A DNA stretch of 35,748 bases from Verrucomicrobiales bacterium. GTDB taxonomy: Bacteria; Verrucomicrobiota; Verrucomicrobiia; Methylacidiphilales; JAAUTS01. Below the pieces are notes generated by a model. The model had not been told where the DNA came from. It saw only the letters and a program-made list of their open reading frames with translations, and did no database searches. The position numbers were made by a program, and so were the translations under genes. Every line of letters starts with the position of its first letter. Positions within the stretch are counted from its first letter, which is position 1. The stretch is from the NCBI GenBank assembly GCA_031265105.1, contig JAISDC010000238.1, forward strand, positions 1-35,748, given 5' to 3'. Positions 1 to 8,573 of this stretch are shown here, piece by piece.

Positions 1-1
1 T

Positions 2-595
2 GAACTCAACTCCTACTACGGCGGCCTTTACGCCACGTGGTTACACTCCAGCGGCTTCTATATAGATGCCACCTTCAAGGCTGCCAGTGTCGATAACGAC
101 CTAAAAGCCCCCTACGGCACCAATCAACTCACCGCCAACTACAGCGACGTGAACCTCGGTGGCAGCATCGAAATCGGTAATAAGTTCACCTTCAGCGATG
201 CTTGGTTTATTGAGCCACAACTCCAAGTGAACTACCTCCACATCCTCGCCGAGGATTACACCGCCGGCCACATGAACCTCAAAGCCCAAGACCTCGACGC
301 CCTGCAATTCCGCATCGGCAGCCTCTTCGGCAGAACCATCAACCTCACCAACGGCGGCGCGTTACAACCCTACGTGAAAATCAGCGGCGTCGAAACCATC
401 AGCAGCGGCGGCACCATCAGAAACGGCTATCAATCCACCCGCGCCAACACTGACGGCGCCAGAGCCGAGTTAGGCGGCGGCCTCATCTGGCAACTCGACA
501 CCAACAACCAACTCCATCTCGACTACGAGGCGAGCTTCGGCGACAAGTACGACAAACCCTGGGGCCTAACAGCGGGCTACCGCCACCAGTTCTAA
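2..595 (+). CDS. Autotransporter outer-membrane beta-barrel, C-terminal part (5' truncated)
   Basis: The open frame enters from the left edge in frame 2 and stops at 593-595. About 197 residues are visible. They alternate polar and aromatic or aliphatic residues in short strands separated by Gly/Asn/Asp-rich turns, and the protein ends in GYRHQF, a terminal aromatic residue as expected for the last strand of an outer-membrane barrel recognised by BAM. Segments such as GLYATWLHSSGFYID and GARAELGGGLIWQLD resemble the autotransporter beta-domain (Pfam Autotransporter family). The passenger lies outside the window, so its function is unknown. A palindromic repeat follows 10 bases after the stop. 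Another beta-helix surface protein begins at 33807, so this genome probably carries several such proteins. Confidence 0.8.
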   Translation, partial: ELNSYYGGLYATWLHSSGFYIDATFKAASVDNDLKAPYGTNQLTANYSDVNLGGSIEIGNKFTFSDAWFIEPQLQVNYLHILAEDYTAGHMNLKAQDLDALQFRIGSLFGRTINLTNGGALQPYVKISGVETISSGGTIRNGYQSTRANTDGARAELGGGLIWQLDTNNQLHLDYEASFGDKYDKPWGLTAGYRHQF

Positions 596-604
596 AAGCA
601 CATT

Positions 605-668
605 CAACGCAGAGACGCGGAGAGTTAATTCAATTTAAAAAACTCCGCGTCTCCGCGCCTCCGCGGTT
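605..668. repeat. Palindromic intergenic repeat, GCAGAGACGCGGAG family
   Basis: Imperfect inverted repeat. The left arm near 606-622 (AACGCAGAGACGCGGAG) pairs with a right arm near 642-668 (CTCCGCGTCTCCGCG and so on) around an AT-rich centre. It lies between two converging genes, so its hairpin could terminate transcription from both sides. A related element is at about 7680-7763. Confidence 0.7.
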
Positions 669-677
669 AATCATACT

Positions 678-3600
678 TCAAGGGGAAAACTGCCGGTTTT
701 CAACGATGCGCCAGCGGTAGAAGGTATCCAGCGCGGGCATCGCCAACGGGTCTGCCGCGTAATCGGGAATGGCGGTGGCGTTCGGGTCGATGAAGCGTTC
801 GATGGTGGTGGAACCCCGATATTCAGCGGTAATCGTGGCGCGGTTCTCATCCCACTGGCCGGCCGGCGCCGGTGCCGCCTTCAACCGCTGGACGCGAAAA
901 TGCACCGTGTAGGTGTTGGATTTGGTTGTCAGGCGCGGAATCATCGTGGTATAGGGGCGCTCCCGCATGTTATCACCGGTCAGACGATGGTTCGCCCAGA
1001 AGGCCGGCATCGTGTCAACGGATTGGCCCTGCGGCACCAGCCATAGGTCGCATAACTCGGTGGGTGACAGGAACAGGCGGCCGGTGTTCTCAGCGGCCGC
1101 GAAGCGGGTGTCAAATTGCGTCAGGGTTTCCTCCGCGTCAATCGCCAGCCGGTAGGAGGCGCTGACGGTGGTCTGGCATTTGTAGATGCTGCCCGCGTTG
1201 GTTGGCACGGCCGCGATTTTTTCGGTGTTCAGCAGCGCCAGCAAGCCGGTTTTGCGCGTGAGGTACGCAAACGGCTCGATGGCGTAGTTCATGTTGATTT
1301 TGCCCGCGGTGGCGAAGGGCTCGCTGATGGCGTAGGGTTGCACGGTCGGCATCCAGAACAAGTCCATGAGCAAATGATCCGGCGCCAGGGCGCTGTTCGT
1401 GTCGGGATGATCGGGTTGTTTGCGGAAGAGCAGCGTGCGCCAGGCATGGTCAGCGGGATTGGCAATGCCGGACTGGTATCTTTGCACGTGCGTCGGCAGG
1501 GAACCGAACATGCCCGGCCCGGCGATGATGCGGTTGGGGCTGAAGAAGCTTTCGGAATTAACCTCATTCTTGCGGTCCACGCTGTAATAGGGAATGTCCG
1601 CACTGTCAGCGCCCGACCAGACGTGGATGTCGCCCTCGTCCGGTTTGTTGATAAAGGGGCCGTCCGGCAGATCGCTCATGGGGTTGTCGAAGTCGCCGTT
1701 TTGCGTGACAGTCGCCACGATGGCGGCATTGTCATTGCGAAAATCCGGCCGGAAGCGGTCAATGCCGCCATAGACATAACCAATCGCGCCGGTGGTCACG
1801 AAATGCCGCCGCCATTTCCCGCCGCCCGCCACATGGTCAGCGGCTTGCGCGCCCGAACTCAACGTGTGCATCAGCGCGTTGGCCGCGCCGCCGGCGTTCC
1901 AGTCGCCCAGCGGGGTGAAGACTTGCGCGGGCACTTCCTTCAGGGCGGCAACCAGGCGATAATCGCCGTGCGACGGCACCATCGAGCGGACCACATCCGT
2001 GTAATCCGGGTTGTTGCCACCCCCGCCCCGGATTAATGAGCCGGACAAAACGTCCTCGTTTTTTACTAAAGCGACCAGCCCCGCAGGCGAAATCCCCCAG
2101 CTATTCGGGGACGTGGTGACGCCGTATAACCGGCCGCCGGAGGCATCCCCCGGCATGGGTGACCGCTGGCTGAATGCCCACCAATGCGAGGCTTTATTGG
2201 CCCCGGCCCCGCTGTCGTCGGTGACCACGAGGTTGGGAATGGGCAGGGCGCTGGCGGCGGGCGGCGTGATATGAATCGTCTGCAATGTTTGCCACGCCGA
2301 GCCATCGGCCGAGCTTTCAAAGGTCACCGTCAACGGGCCGGCCCCAAAGGCCATGGTGGCGGCGGTCGTGGCGCTGACGGTCACCGGCAGGCTGATGAAC
2401 GGATAGACGCTGGTGGGGCGTCTGTTGTCATCTCCGTCCCAGGCCAGCGGCGAGCGGCGCGGGTAATATTCCTGGCCCATAAAAGCCCGATAGTCAAACG
2501 GCCCGCCGTTGGACCGAAAATGAATCCCGCCGCGATTGAAGCCGGTATTATCCAGCGCCGTCAGGGAAGCGAGGTCCTGGGCAAACAGGGGCTGACCGTC
2601 AAGGGTCAGGCTCGCCAGTCCACTGATGTTGACGCGAAAATTTTTGGGTTGGATGGGGACATACCCCACTGAGGGTGAAAACATTTCGAAATGAATCGCC
2701 ATTTGCACCCGCCGTTCCATTCGAGCGGGATCCAGTTTTTGCTCCAGGGTCCGGTTGCCCGCGGTTGGCGCGGCCGGGTCGAATTTGTTGCTGCCCTTCA
2801 GACCGTCAGCGTTCGGCACCTCCGCCGGGTCAACCGAATCGGCCGTGCAAATAAAGTGGAAGGCCAGCTCGGACAGCGTCACGGCGCGCCCGAAGCCGCG
2901 CCGCCCGGATATTTCCAAAGGCACCACGTAGCCGTAACCGGCAATGTCAAAATTGTCAGTGGTGAAGGAATGGCCCGGCGCCAATCGGGAGTCATACAGG
3001 TTGGTGGAGCGAATGTAATCCCAAATCTCCAGCAGAATCTGCTCGGTGTCGTCTTGAAATTTCGCGCTAAGGCTGACGCCAAAACCGGGAATATCGCGCG
3101 CCGCCAAATCCCGGAGATAGGAGTATATTTCCATGTTACGCTCAATCGTCGCGTCCTCCGTCGGACTGAGGTTGTTCTGGCGCTGAAAGTAGTACGGTCG
3201 CGCGGAAACCGTGGAGCAGAAGGCAATGGTCTGGTCGAAAGGAGTGCGGCCGGCAGGATTGACGGCAAGCGGCCAACAGGCGATCCGGGGCAGATTGAAT
3301 AAATTCAACTCAGGGGCGCGGCTGGTCGTCGTGAGAAAAAATTTGAGCTTTTGCAACCGGTCGCGATCCATGCCGCTGGCGGTCATCCGCTCCGTTTGGT
3401 CGGAAATGAACGAGCACTCGTCAATGCTGGCCAGGAGCGGCTTGTTGGCGACTTGTCCGTTCGCGAGCGCCGCCGTCATTTTGTAGGTTTCCTTGGCGCC
3501 TTGCTCGGAACCGCCCCACTGATAGCGCGGCGTAAGCTCCGCGAGGATTTGCTCATCGGTGAGATCCGGAAATACGGTTTTTAAATCCGTCATCGCGGGA

Positions 3601-4574
3601 TGCCCCGGATAGCGCTGGAATTCCCCGTTCAACGGCTGGCGCGTGGCGAAATTGCGCTCCTCCGGGGTGTCGAAATGCGGGGTGTCCCAGTAAGATCCGG
3701 CCCCGGCGGTATTGAGATTGATCTTGCAAGTGTCATCGTCAGTCCAAAACGCGATGCGCCCGATGACCGGATTGGCTTGGTTCGCCCCGCTGATGGTGAT
3801 GGTGGTTCCTGAAACAGCGGGTGCCACGATTTGTCCTCCCTGCAAAATATAGAGCCATCTCACCGGCATGGGCGCCGGCTGACTGACGGTCGCGCCCGGC
3901 GCGTCAGCAATGGCGATGCCCGCGATCCGTTTTGCGGGATTTTCATCCAGGGCCGCGGAAGGGTCGAAAATGGGAAAGGTGGTCGTGGTCGCCGCTCCTC
4001 TGACCACCGTCACCGGGGAATTCAGATCCGTCCAGACCGCGCGGGCATCCGCCCAGTCCGGCGGCGGCTCATCCTCAGCGGCGATGGCCGACGGATCCGT
4101 CACCGTCAGCGTCGCCGCGGAATAAAGTTTGTAGGCCGTATCAAACGCGCCGGAGCGGGAGTATGTGCGAATCATCCCCGGCTGCGACACCCAGGCGACT
4201 TCATTGCCCCTGGTGGTGGCGTGGTTAATCTGGGTTTCCACCAGGTTGACGGCGTTGTCCGCCAGCTGACGGGTCTCGGCATTGGCGAGAAAGATGGCTG
4301 AGGAACTCAACTCGGTCCGCACCATGCTTAGAAAGGCGACCACCAGTCCGACGATCAACACGGTAACGCACAGAACGGTGACCAACGCCACCCCGGAGCG
4401 GTTCTTAGCTTCATTAACGCAAAGGGACAAAGAATTTTTTACAAGGAGAGCATGGAGGAATTGGAGGAGGGGCTGTTGATTGAAACTAACCTTTCTCCAA
4501 TAACTCCATGCTCTCTTTGTAAAAAAACCTTCGCGCCTTGGTCCCTTTGCGCCTTGGTGTCGGTTCGTTGTCAT
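678..4574 (-). CDS. Verru_Chthon cassette protein A (large pseudopilin-like protein)
   Basis: A protein of 1298 residues with one hydrophobic segment near 62-80 (begins GVALVTVLCVTVLIVG), placed as in PilX/GspK-type minor pseudopilins, followed by a long Ser/Thr/Asn-rich exported region. Size, this segment and position as the last gene of a B-C-D-A set match the family named Verru_Chthon cassette protein A in Verrucomicrobia. Its biological role is unknown. The start at 4574 overlaps the stop of gene D by ATGA, like the other junctions of the operon. Residues ~5-55 are encoded by a dispersed nested palindrome (4408-4562), so the N-terminus appears to be a repeat insertion kept in frame ahead of the export segment. 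A downstream non-ATG start is possible. Four copies of the CGCTGACGGT 10-mer lie in this gene. Confidence 0.85.
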   Translation of the reverse strand: MTTNRHQGAKGPRREGFFTKRAWSYWRKVSFNQQPLLQFLHALLVKNSLSLCVNEAKNRSGVALVTVLCVTVLIVGLVVAFLSMVRTELSSSAIFLANAETRQLADNAVNLVETQINHATTRGNEVAWVSQPGMIRTYSRSGAFDTAYKLYSAATLTVTDPSAIAAEDEPPPDWADARAVWTDLNSPVTVVRGAATTTTFPIFDPSAALDENPAKRIAGIAIADAPGATVSQPAPMPVRWLYILQGGQIVAPAVSGTTITISGANQANPVIGRIAFWTDDDTCKINLNTAGAGSYWDTPHFDTPEERNFATRQPLNGEFQRYPGHPAMTDLKTVFPDLTDEQILAELTPRYQWGGSEQGAKETYKMTAALANGQVANKPLLASIDECSFISDQTERMTASGMDRDRLQKLKFFLTTTSRAPELNLFNLPRIACWPLAVNPAGRTPFDQTIAFCSTVSARPYYFQRQNNLSPTEDATIERNMEIYSYLRDLAARDIPGFGVSLSAKFQDDTEQILLEIWDYIRSTNLYDSRLAPGHSFTTDNFDIAGYGYVVPLEISGRRGFGRAVTLSELAFHFICTADSVDPAEVPNADGLKGSNKFDPAAPTAGNRTLEQKLDPARMERRVQMAIHFEMFSPSVGYVPIQPKNFRVNISGLASLTLDGQPLFAQDLASLTALDNTGFNRGGIHFRSNGGPFDYRAFMGQEYYPRRSPLAWDGDDNRRPTSVYPFISLPVTVSATTAATMAFGAGPLTVTFESSADGSAWQTLQTIHITPPAASALPIPNLVVTDDSGAGANKASHWWAFSQRSPMPGDASGGRLYGVTTSPNSWGISPAGLVALVKNEDVLSGSLIRGGGGNNPDYTDVVRSMVPSHGDYRLVAALKEVPAQVFTPLGDWNAGGAANALMHTLSSGAQAADHVAGGGKWRRHFVTTGAIGYVYGGIDRFRPDFRNDNAAIVATVTQNGDFDNPMSDLPDGPFINKPDEGDIHVWSGADSADIPYYSVDRKNEVNSESFFSPNRIIAGPGMFGSLPTHVQRYQSGIANPADHAWRTLLFRKQPDHPDTNSALAPDHLLMDLFWMPTVQPYAISEPFATAGKINMNYAIEPFAYLTRKTGLLALLNTEKIAAVPTNAGSIYKCQTTVSASYRLAIDAEETLTQFDTRFAAAENTGRLFLSPTELCDLWLVPQGQSVDTMPAFWANHRLTGDNMRERPYTTMIPRLTTKSNTYTVHFRVQRLKAAPAPAGQWDENRATITAEYRGSTTIERFIDPNATAIPDYAADPLAMPALDTFYRWRIVENRQFSP
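4408..4562. repeat. Nested palindromic repeat inside the Verru_Chthon A reading frame
   Basis: The outer arm begins AGCTTCATTAACGCAAAGGG near 4410, and its partner is the CCTTGGTCCCTTTGCGCC segment near 4538-4555. Inside it a second palindrome runs from GAGAGCATGGAGGAATTGGA to its approximate complement CTCCAATAACTCCATGCTCTC. The same nested arrangement occurs at 19978-20163. This copy lies within the first ~55 codons of protein A, at a length that keeps the frame open. Confidence 0.8.
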
Positions 4575-5194
4575 AGGCTGAAGATGCGAATTTCGCCGGT
4601 GGCCAGATTGACGTAAATTGACCGAAAATTACTGGGTGCTGTGGCAGCGGTGATTTTGCGGACGGGCACAATAGTGAAAAAAGCGTCCTGGGGGCTGTTC
4701 AAACCTTCCAAGGTGCCATCAGCCAGATAGGTGATGGCGATATAGGGGCAGTCCTTCCCCAGGACGGTCATGGTGCCATCTACCAGATTAGGAATATTTA
4801 ACAGGGGCGAGAGGGTGCTGGTTTCAGAGATTGCCGTGGAATCGGGCAACTGCGTTGGCCGGTTGAGCGGAATCATGGCGCCCGTGTCATCTTTGGCAAT
4901 CCACGGCTGGATAATCTGCAAAATGCGCGAGCCTTGCCGAGTGGAGGTCTTGATGAACCGAATTTCCACCCGGCGGTTTTTGGCCATGGCGTTTTCCCTG
5001 GCGAGAATCACGGCGTCGGCTACTTGCAAGCCGGCCCGTTCCATCGCCATCCGCTGCGTGCCGGAGGTAATCGCCGGCACGCCGATGGCCAGGAGGCTGA
5101 CCATGATGGCGACGACGACAATCAGCTCGACCAGCGTGAAAGCGGTGGCGCGTTGCTCGCCTGGCGGACATGAATTGCGCGGCGTGGCGGTCAT
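4571..5194 (-). CDS. Verru_Chthon cassette protein D (GspH-like pseudopilin)
   Basis: About 207 residues. A class III (prepilin-type) leader ends in AFTLVELIVVVAIMVSLLAI, with Phe+1 and Glu+5 as required by prepilin peptidase. The motif that follows (LQVADAVILARENAMAKNRRVEIRF) is typical of GspH/FimT-like minor pseudopilins and of Verru_Chthon protein D. The next upstream start, at 5206, would give four more residues. I prefer 5194 because it gives the same ATGA overlap with the preceding gene C as at the other junctions. The protein is probably assembled with its neighbours in the inner membrane by a type II secretion or type IV pilus-like machine. No such machine is encoded in this window, and no function has been shown. 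Confidence 0.85.
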   Translation of the reverse strand: MTATPRNSCPPGEQRATAFTLVELIVVVAIMVSLLAIGVPAITSGTQRMAMERAGLQVADAVILARENAMAKNRRVEIRFIKTSTRQGSRILQIIQPWIAKDDTGAMIPLNRPTQLPDSTAISETSTLSPLLNIPNLVDGTMTVLGKDCPYIAITYLADGTLEGLNSPQDAFFTIVPVRKITAATAPSNFRSIYVNLATGEIRIFSL

Positions 5195-6213
5195 TGTTTC
5201 GTCCATTTGGATTCCCGGAGCGGCACGGTGTTGGTAAATATCCGGTAGCTAATCCGCGCCGCGTTCAACCGCTCTTCCAACGTCGCGAGATCGGCGGCGT
5301 AGGCGGCAGGCTCCGCGCGTTCAAACAACTGCTTGAAGCAAGCGGTGACGATGCCGGGCGGCGCCGCGGCATCCGGCAGCCGATCCGCCGAGACTTTATC
5401 AATGGCGACCAGCGTGACCGCGACGAGCGGCGGCTGTTGATGCGCGGTAATCGGCGCCGCGGCGGAATTCGCGTCCTGGCGGGAATCGTAGGTATAGTCA
5501 TCTGTCAGACTCAGGCCGCCGGCCTCCTCCTCCATTGACAGCCGCGGCCAGAACAGCACAAAAATCACGTTCTCGGCAATCACCGTGGAATTGGCCGTCA
5601 AATCCCTTTTGAACCATTCGCTGTCGGTGGTGCCATACACCGCCAAATCTTCCGAAGGTTCCAAATACTGCATGAGTCGAAACCGGTTGCGATCCATCGC
5701 CGCCAAAAAAGGCGGCAGATTGGCATCCATGCCGTAGGTGACATAGTACCCCGTCGCGTTCAGCAAGCTGTCCATGCCCTCGTGGCCCGGCTGATTGGAT
5801 TTTCCCAGCCTGGCCTGGAAGAAGATGGCGTTGCCCTGGCCAAAATTATTATCCGGCGGCGGCTCGATCACGAAATGGAGATCGGACTTGCGAATGTAGA
5901 AAGTTGGGCTGGTCGGATTGTCATAGTCCCCATAGACATTGAGCGTGGCCTGGCTGAGGCGCCGGTTGATCAGGTCGAAAGCAAAACGCGCGGAGCGAAA
6001 GGAGTCGATTTTGTTTCTGGCATTTTGCCAAATTGAACTGGTCTGGCTGACGACCGTCAACAGCAGGGTCAACAGAATCAGGAAGACGCTCATGCTCACC
6101 AACAGTTCGATTAGCGTGAAGCCGGGGAAAACTCGTCGCACTCTCGGACCTGACCGGCCGAAAATCATGGTGGCATGAGGAAAAATGTACATTGCGGAAA
6201 TGGTTTGCGTCAC
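5191..6213 (-). CDS. Verru_Chthon cassette protein C (PilW/GspJ-like pseudopilin)
   Basis: 340 residues. The prepilin-type segment GFTLIELLVSMSVFLILLTL begins at about residue 31, then comes the conserved block TSSIWQNARNKIDSFRSARF with FDLINRRLSQATLNVYGDYD shortly after it. That AR-AFD-SQATLN signature is characteristic of Verru_Chthon protein C. The rest is a soluble domain with alternating strands. The start ATG overlaps the stop of gene B by ATGA, so translational coupling is likely. An alternative start at internal Met 8 or 16 is possible, because the leader is long for a pseudopilin. Confidence 0.85.
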   Translation of the reverse strand: MTQTISAMYIFPHATMIFGRSGPRVRRVFPGFTLIELLVSMSVFLILLTLLLTVVSQTSSIWQNARNKIDSFRSARFAFDLINRRLSQATLNVYGDYDNPTSPTFYIRKSDLHFVIEPPPDNNFGQGNAIFFQARLGKSNQPGHEGMDSLLNATGYYVTYGMDANLPPFLAAMDRNRFRLMQYLEPSEDLAVYGTTDSEWFKRDLTANSTVIAENVIFVLFWPRLSMEEEAGGLSLTDDYTYDSRQDANSAAAPITAHQQPPLVAVTLVAIDKVSADRLPDAAAPPGIVTACFKQLFERAEPAAYAADLATLEERLNAARISYRIFTNTVPLRESKWTKQ

Positions 6214-6737
6214 GATTTCGGCACCATAATCGTGCTTCTCGAACTGGACACAGGCGAATTGGTGCCCGGAATGAGAACCGAGATGACAATTTCGAGGGTT
6301 TGCACGGAGGAAGCCGAAAGGTCGCTTGGCGCGCCGGGATAGGAAGTGGCAATCGGCAAGAGGGTCGCGCTAAAAAAAGCCTCGCCAACCGAGGACACCT
6401 CGCGGCCCGTCCGGTCAAAGAACAGGGGCGAACTATCGACAAAACCACTCAACTCATTGAACGGCGTGGTTTGCACCGTGGACGAAACCTTGTTCAGGAT
6501 CTGGGCGGTAATCACGCTGTCCGTCGCCGCTTTCGTCGCGTTCAGCCCGACTGACATCAAGGCCACCGAGGAAAGGACCGACACCGCGACAATGCCGATG
6601 ACCAACGAAACTTCAACCAGGGTAAACGCCGAAGTGGCAAATGAATGCCGGAGCAAAGCACGCAAAAACCGGGGGCAAGGGAAATTGCCAAAATACCCAG
6701 GAAAGAAATTCCCCGATGATAAATTTTCCGATGACAT
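6210..6737 (-). CDS. Verru_Chthon cassette protein B (PilV/GspI-like pseudopilin), first gene of the operon
   Basis: 175 residues. Leader of ~35 residues, then SAFTLVEVSLVIGIVAVSVL (prepilin cleavage site with Phe+1 and Glu+5, and hydrophobic helix), then NATKAATDSVITAQILNKVS, as in Verru_Chthon protein B. It is the first gene of a four-gene set B-C-D-A transcribed on the minus strand. The AT-rich 200 bases upstream, shared with the divergent lyxose isomerase gene, presumably hold its promoter. The sequence TTAATTTATCA lies 4 bases before its ATG and recurs ahead of two other genes in the window. Confidence 0.85.
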   Translation of the reverse strand: MSSENLSSGNFFPGYFGNFPCPRFLRALLRHSFATSAFTLVEVSLVIGIVAVSVLSSVALMSVGLNATKAATDSVITAQILNKVSSTVQTTPFNELSGFVDSSPLFFDRTGREVSSVGEAFFSATLLPIATSYPGAPSDLSASSVQTLEIVISVLIPGTNSPVSSSRSTIMVPKS

Positions 6738-6741
6738 ATCT

Positions 6742-6752
6742 GATAAATTAAA
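6742..6752 (-). promoter_or_regulatory. TTAATTTATCA site before Verru_Chthon B
   Basis: Read on the minus strand, TTAATTTATCA ends 4 bases before the ATG at 6737. The same 11-mer occurs 8 bases before the lyxose isomerase ATG and 10 bases before the GntR regulator ATG, in the same orientation towards the gene. It is a candidate operator or conserved leader element. Confidence 0.35.
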
Positions 6753-6889
6753 TTGATTCGCTTGCTTGTAACAATTAATATCTGAATTGGCAAGCGGATA
6801 ATTGATTTCTCACCATTATCATAGGCATAAAAAATCGCGCTCTTATGCCCATTTTAAGGGTAATCACCCGCGATAGACATAATCATTTA

Positions 6890-6917
6890 TTGACAAAATA
6901 GATTAATTTAGTATTCT
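6890..6917 (+). promoter_or_regulatory. Sigma70-type promoter of the lyxose isomerase gene
   Basis: TTGACA at 6890-6895, a 16-base spacer and TATTCT at 6912-6917, set in AT-rich DNA 19 bases ahead of the ATG at 6936. The -10 box overlaps the CTTAATTTATCA site (6916-6927), so a protein bound there would compete with RNA polymerase. Confidence 0.55.
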
Positions 6918-6927
6918 TAATTTATCA
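6916..6927 (+). promoter_or_regulatory. CTTAATTTATCA site, candidate operator of the GntR regulator
   Basis: This 12-mer is repeated exactly, and in the same orientation relative to the gene, upstream of the GntR regulator gene (8467-8478, minus strand). Sharing between a sugar isomerase and an adjacent GntR regulator suggests a common operator. It is not the canonical FadR-type palindrome, so this is only a candidate. Confidence 0.4.
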
Positions 6928-6935
6928 AAAATATT

Positions 6936-7670
6936 ATGAATAAACCAAACTCCTGCCTAACCCGCTCCCAAATCAACCGCTTGATTGACGATTCCCTAAC
7001 CATTCTGCGCCAAGCTGGATTTCACCTGCCACCCTTCGCCACCTGGACGTCAACACAATGGGAGAACGCCGGGCCGGAATGGAACTCGGCCCGACGGGCA
7101 CGGCTCGGCTGGGATGTGACGGACTTCGGCCTCGGTCGATTCCAGCACGTTGGCCGCGTGTTGTTCACCTTGCGCAACGGCAGCGCCAAATCCGGGGACA
7201 AACCCTATGCGGAAAAAATCATCGTGGGCCGTCACGGTCAGCGGGCGCCCGCGCATTATCACCAGTCCAAAACCGAGGACATCATCAATCGCGGCGGCGG
7301 CGAGGTGGTGCTCAAGCTGGATCCGCCGGTAGAAACACGCTACCAGTCGGCGGTGTTCCGCGACGGTTGCGCGCTGCCCGTGACGCCCGGCACACTCATT
7401 CGCCTGCAACCGGGCGAAAGCCTTTGTCTCCCGGCGGGTATCATCCATCAGTTCTGGGGCGAGGAAACGCTGCCGGGCAAGACGCCGCTCATCGGCGAGG
7501 TGTCCAGCTTTTGCGACGACGTAAATGATAATGTGTTCTTCGACGAAGTCGCCCGCTTCGTCACCATCAGCGAGGATGAACCCGCGCGTTACTGCCTGTG
7601 CAACGAGTTGCCGGACTACGCGCCAACCGAGCCAGCCCTCGTCCCGGCGGCACTGGAATTGCAATCATAA
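6936..7670 (+). CDS. D-lyxose ketol-isomerase family cupin
   Basis: 244 residues, usual length for the D-lyxose isomerase family (cupin fold; interconverts D-lyxose and D-xylulose, often also D-mannose and D-fructose). The metal site is recognisable as HYHQSKTEDIINRGGG, giving two His, a Lys and a Glu, with a later His in LPAGIIHQFWGEE. The N-terminal helical part (RSQINRLIDDSLTILRQAGF) also fits. The protein is cytoplasmic and has no signal peptide. A good promoter precedes it. A GntR regulator lies convergent just downstream and is the likely controller, so a sugar-catabolic role is inferred. No kinase or transporter for the product is present in the window. Confidence 0.9.
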   Translation: MNKPNSCLTRSQINRLIDDSLTILRQAGFHLPPFATWTSTQWENAGPEWNSARRARLGWDVTDFGLGRFQHVGRVLFTLRNGSAKSGDKPYAEKIIVGRHGQRAPAHYHQSKTEDIINRGGGEVVLKLDPPVETRYQSAVFRDGCALPVTPGTLIRLQPGESLCLPAGIIHQFWGEETLPGKTPLIGEVSSFCDDVNDNVFFDEVARFVTISEDEPARYCLCNELPDYAPTEPALVPAALELQS

Positions 7671-7679
7671 ATTTCACCG

Positions 7680-7763
7680 CCGAGACGCGGAGTTTTTTAA
7701 TCCGCAGATTACGCAGATTAAAAAAACATACTTTGCGCCTTCGCGTCTTCGTGGCCGGAGTTT
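7680..7763. repeat. Palindromic intergenic repeat between convergent genes
   Basis: ACCGCCGAGACGCGGAG on the left and CTTTGCGCCTTCGCGTCTTC on the right form an imperfect outer palindrome. It encloses a smaller one, AATCCGCAGATTACGCAGATT, between runs of T and A. It fills the gap between the isomerase and GntR genes and may act as a two-way terminator. Confidence 0.6.
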
Positions 7764-7781
7764 TAACGATTCACCCCGAAA

Positions 7782-8456
7782 TCACAGAGCCTCCAGCCGG
7801 CGAAATACTTTTTCCAAGTGCTCGCCGCCGTAGCGGATGTGCTCGCGGGCCGCGAGGTCGGCGTGATCCGGGTCGCCGCTGAGGATGCTGCGCAGGAAAC
7901 TTTGATGCCAATCCGCCGGCACCGGAAACATCGAGGCGTTCACCGCGCTGTACAACATGATATGGCGGAACCACACGCGATCGAGTTCCTGCACAATCGC
8001 CTCCGAGCCGCATTCCATCGCCAGCGAGCGGTGAAAATCCGTATGGGCCTCCGTGATTTCCGCCTGATATTGCTCGTGCTTGACCGACATCATGGCGTCA
8101 ACGGCAGCGGCCTTTTTCATCAATTCCTCCGCCGGCAACTCCCCGGCGCGCTCCGCGCACAGACGGGCCACCTCCGACTCCAGAGCCTGACGCAACAGGA
8201 GTTCCCCTTTGATTTGCTTTTGGGTAAAGGCGGAAACCCGCGAGCCGTACATCGGCTCACTTTCCACCAAGCCGTCGTTCTCCAGCTTCCACAATGCTTC
8301 GGCCACCGCGATGGCGCTGGTGCCGTAACGCTGCCCCAGCGTCCGCCGCACCAGCCGGGTGCCGGGTTTCAAGCTGCCGCAAATAATCTCGTCGCGAATG
8401 GAACGATAGACTTTCCCGGATTGGGTTTGAAATTTGGCACCAGTTTCAGCGGACAT
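7782..8456 (-). CDS. GntR-family transcription regulator, FadR/FCD subfamily
   Basis: 224 residues. The N-terminal winged helix-turn-helix (residues ~12-75) contains IRDEIICGSLKPGTRLVRRT and IAVAEALWKLENDGLVESE, the usual GntR pattern. The helical C-terminal FCD-type ligand domain carries DFHRSLAMECGSEAIVQ and a late His in REHIRYGGEHLEKVF, consistent with a metal-assisted sugar-acid or sugar pocket. It is convergent with the lyxose isomerase gene. Both genes have CTTAATTTATCA shortly before the ATG, so it probably regulates itself and the isomerase. The effector cannot be deduced from sequence. Confidence 0.9.
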   Translation of the reverse strand: MSAETGAKFQTQSGKVYRSIRDEIICGSLKPGTRLVRRTLGQRYGTSAIAVAEALWKLENDGLVESEPMYGSRVSAFTQKQIKGELLLRQALESEVARLCAERAGELPAEELMKKAAAVDAMMSVKHEQYQAEITEAHTDFHRSLAMECGSEAIVQELDRVWFRHIMLYSAVNASMFPVPADWHQSFLRSILSGDPDHADLAAREHIRYGGEHLEKVFRRLEAL

Positions 8457-8466
8457 TTTTCAATTA

Positions 8467-8478
8467 TGATAAATTAAG
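8467..8478 (-). promoter_or_regulatory. CTTAATTTATCA site before the GntR gene
   Basis: Exact copy, on the minus strand, of the 12-mer overlapping the lyxose isomerase promoter. It ends 10 bases ahead of the GntR ATG. This is consistent with autoregulation. Confidence 0.4.
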
Positions 8479-8573
8479 ATTATTAGGCAAGCCATGAGTT
8501 TCCGGCAAACCGGATAATTTCATCTTCTCTCCCAATTCCTGGCGCGTGTCAGGCAACTGTTAACACCTTCAAC

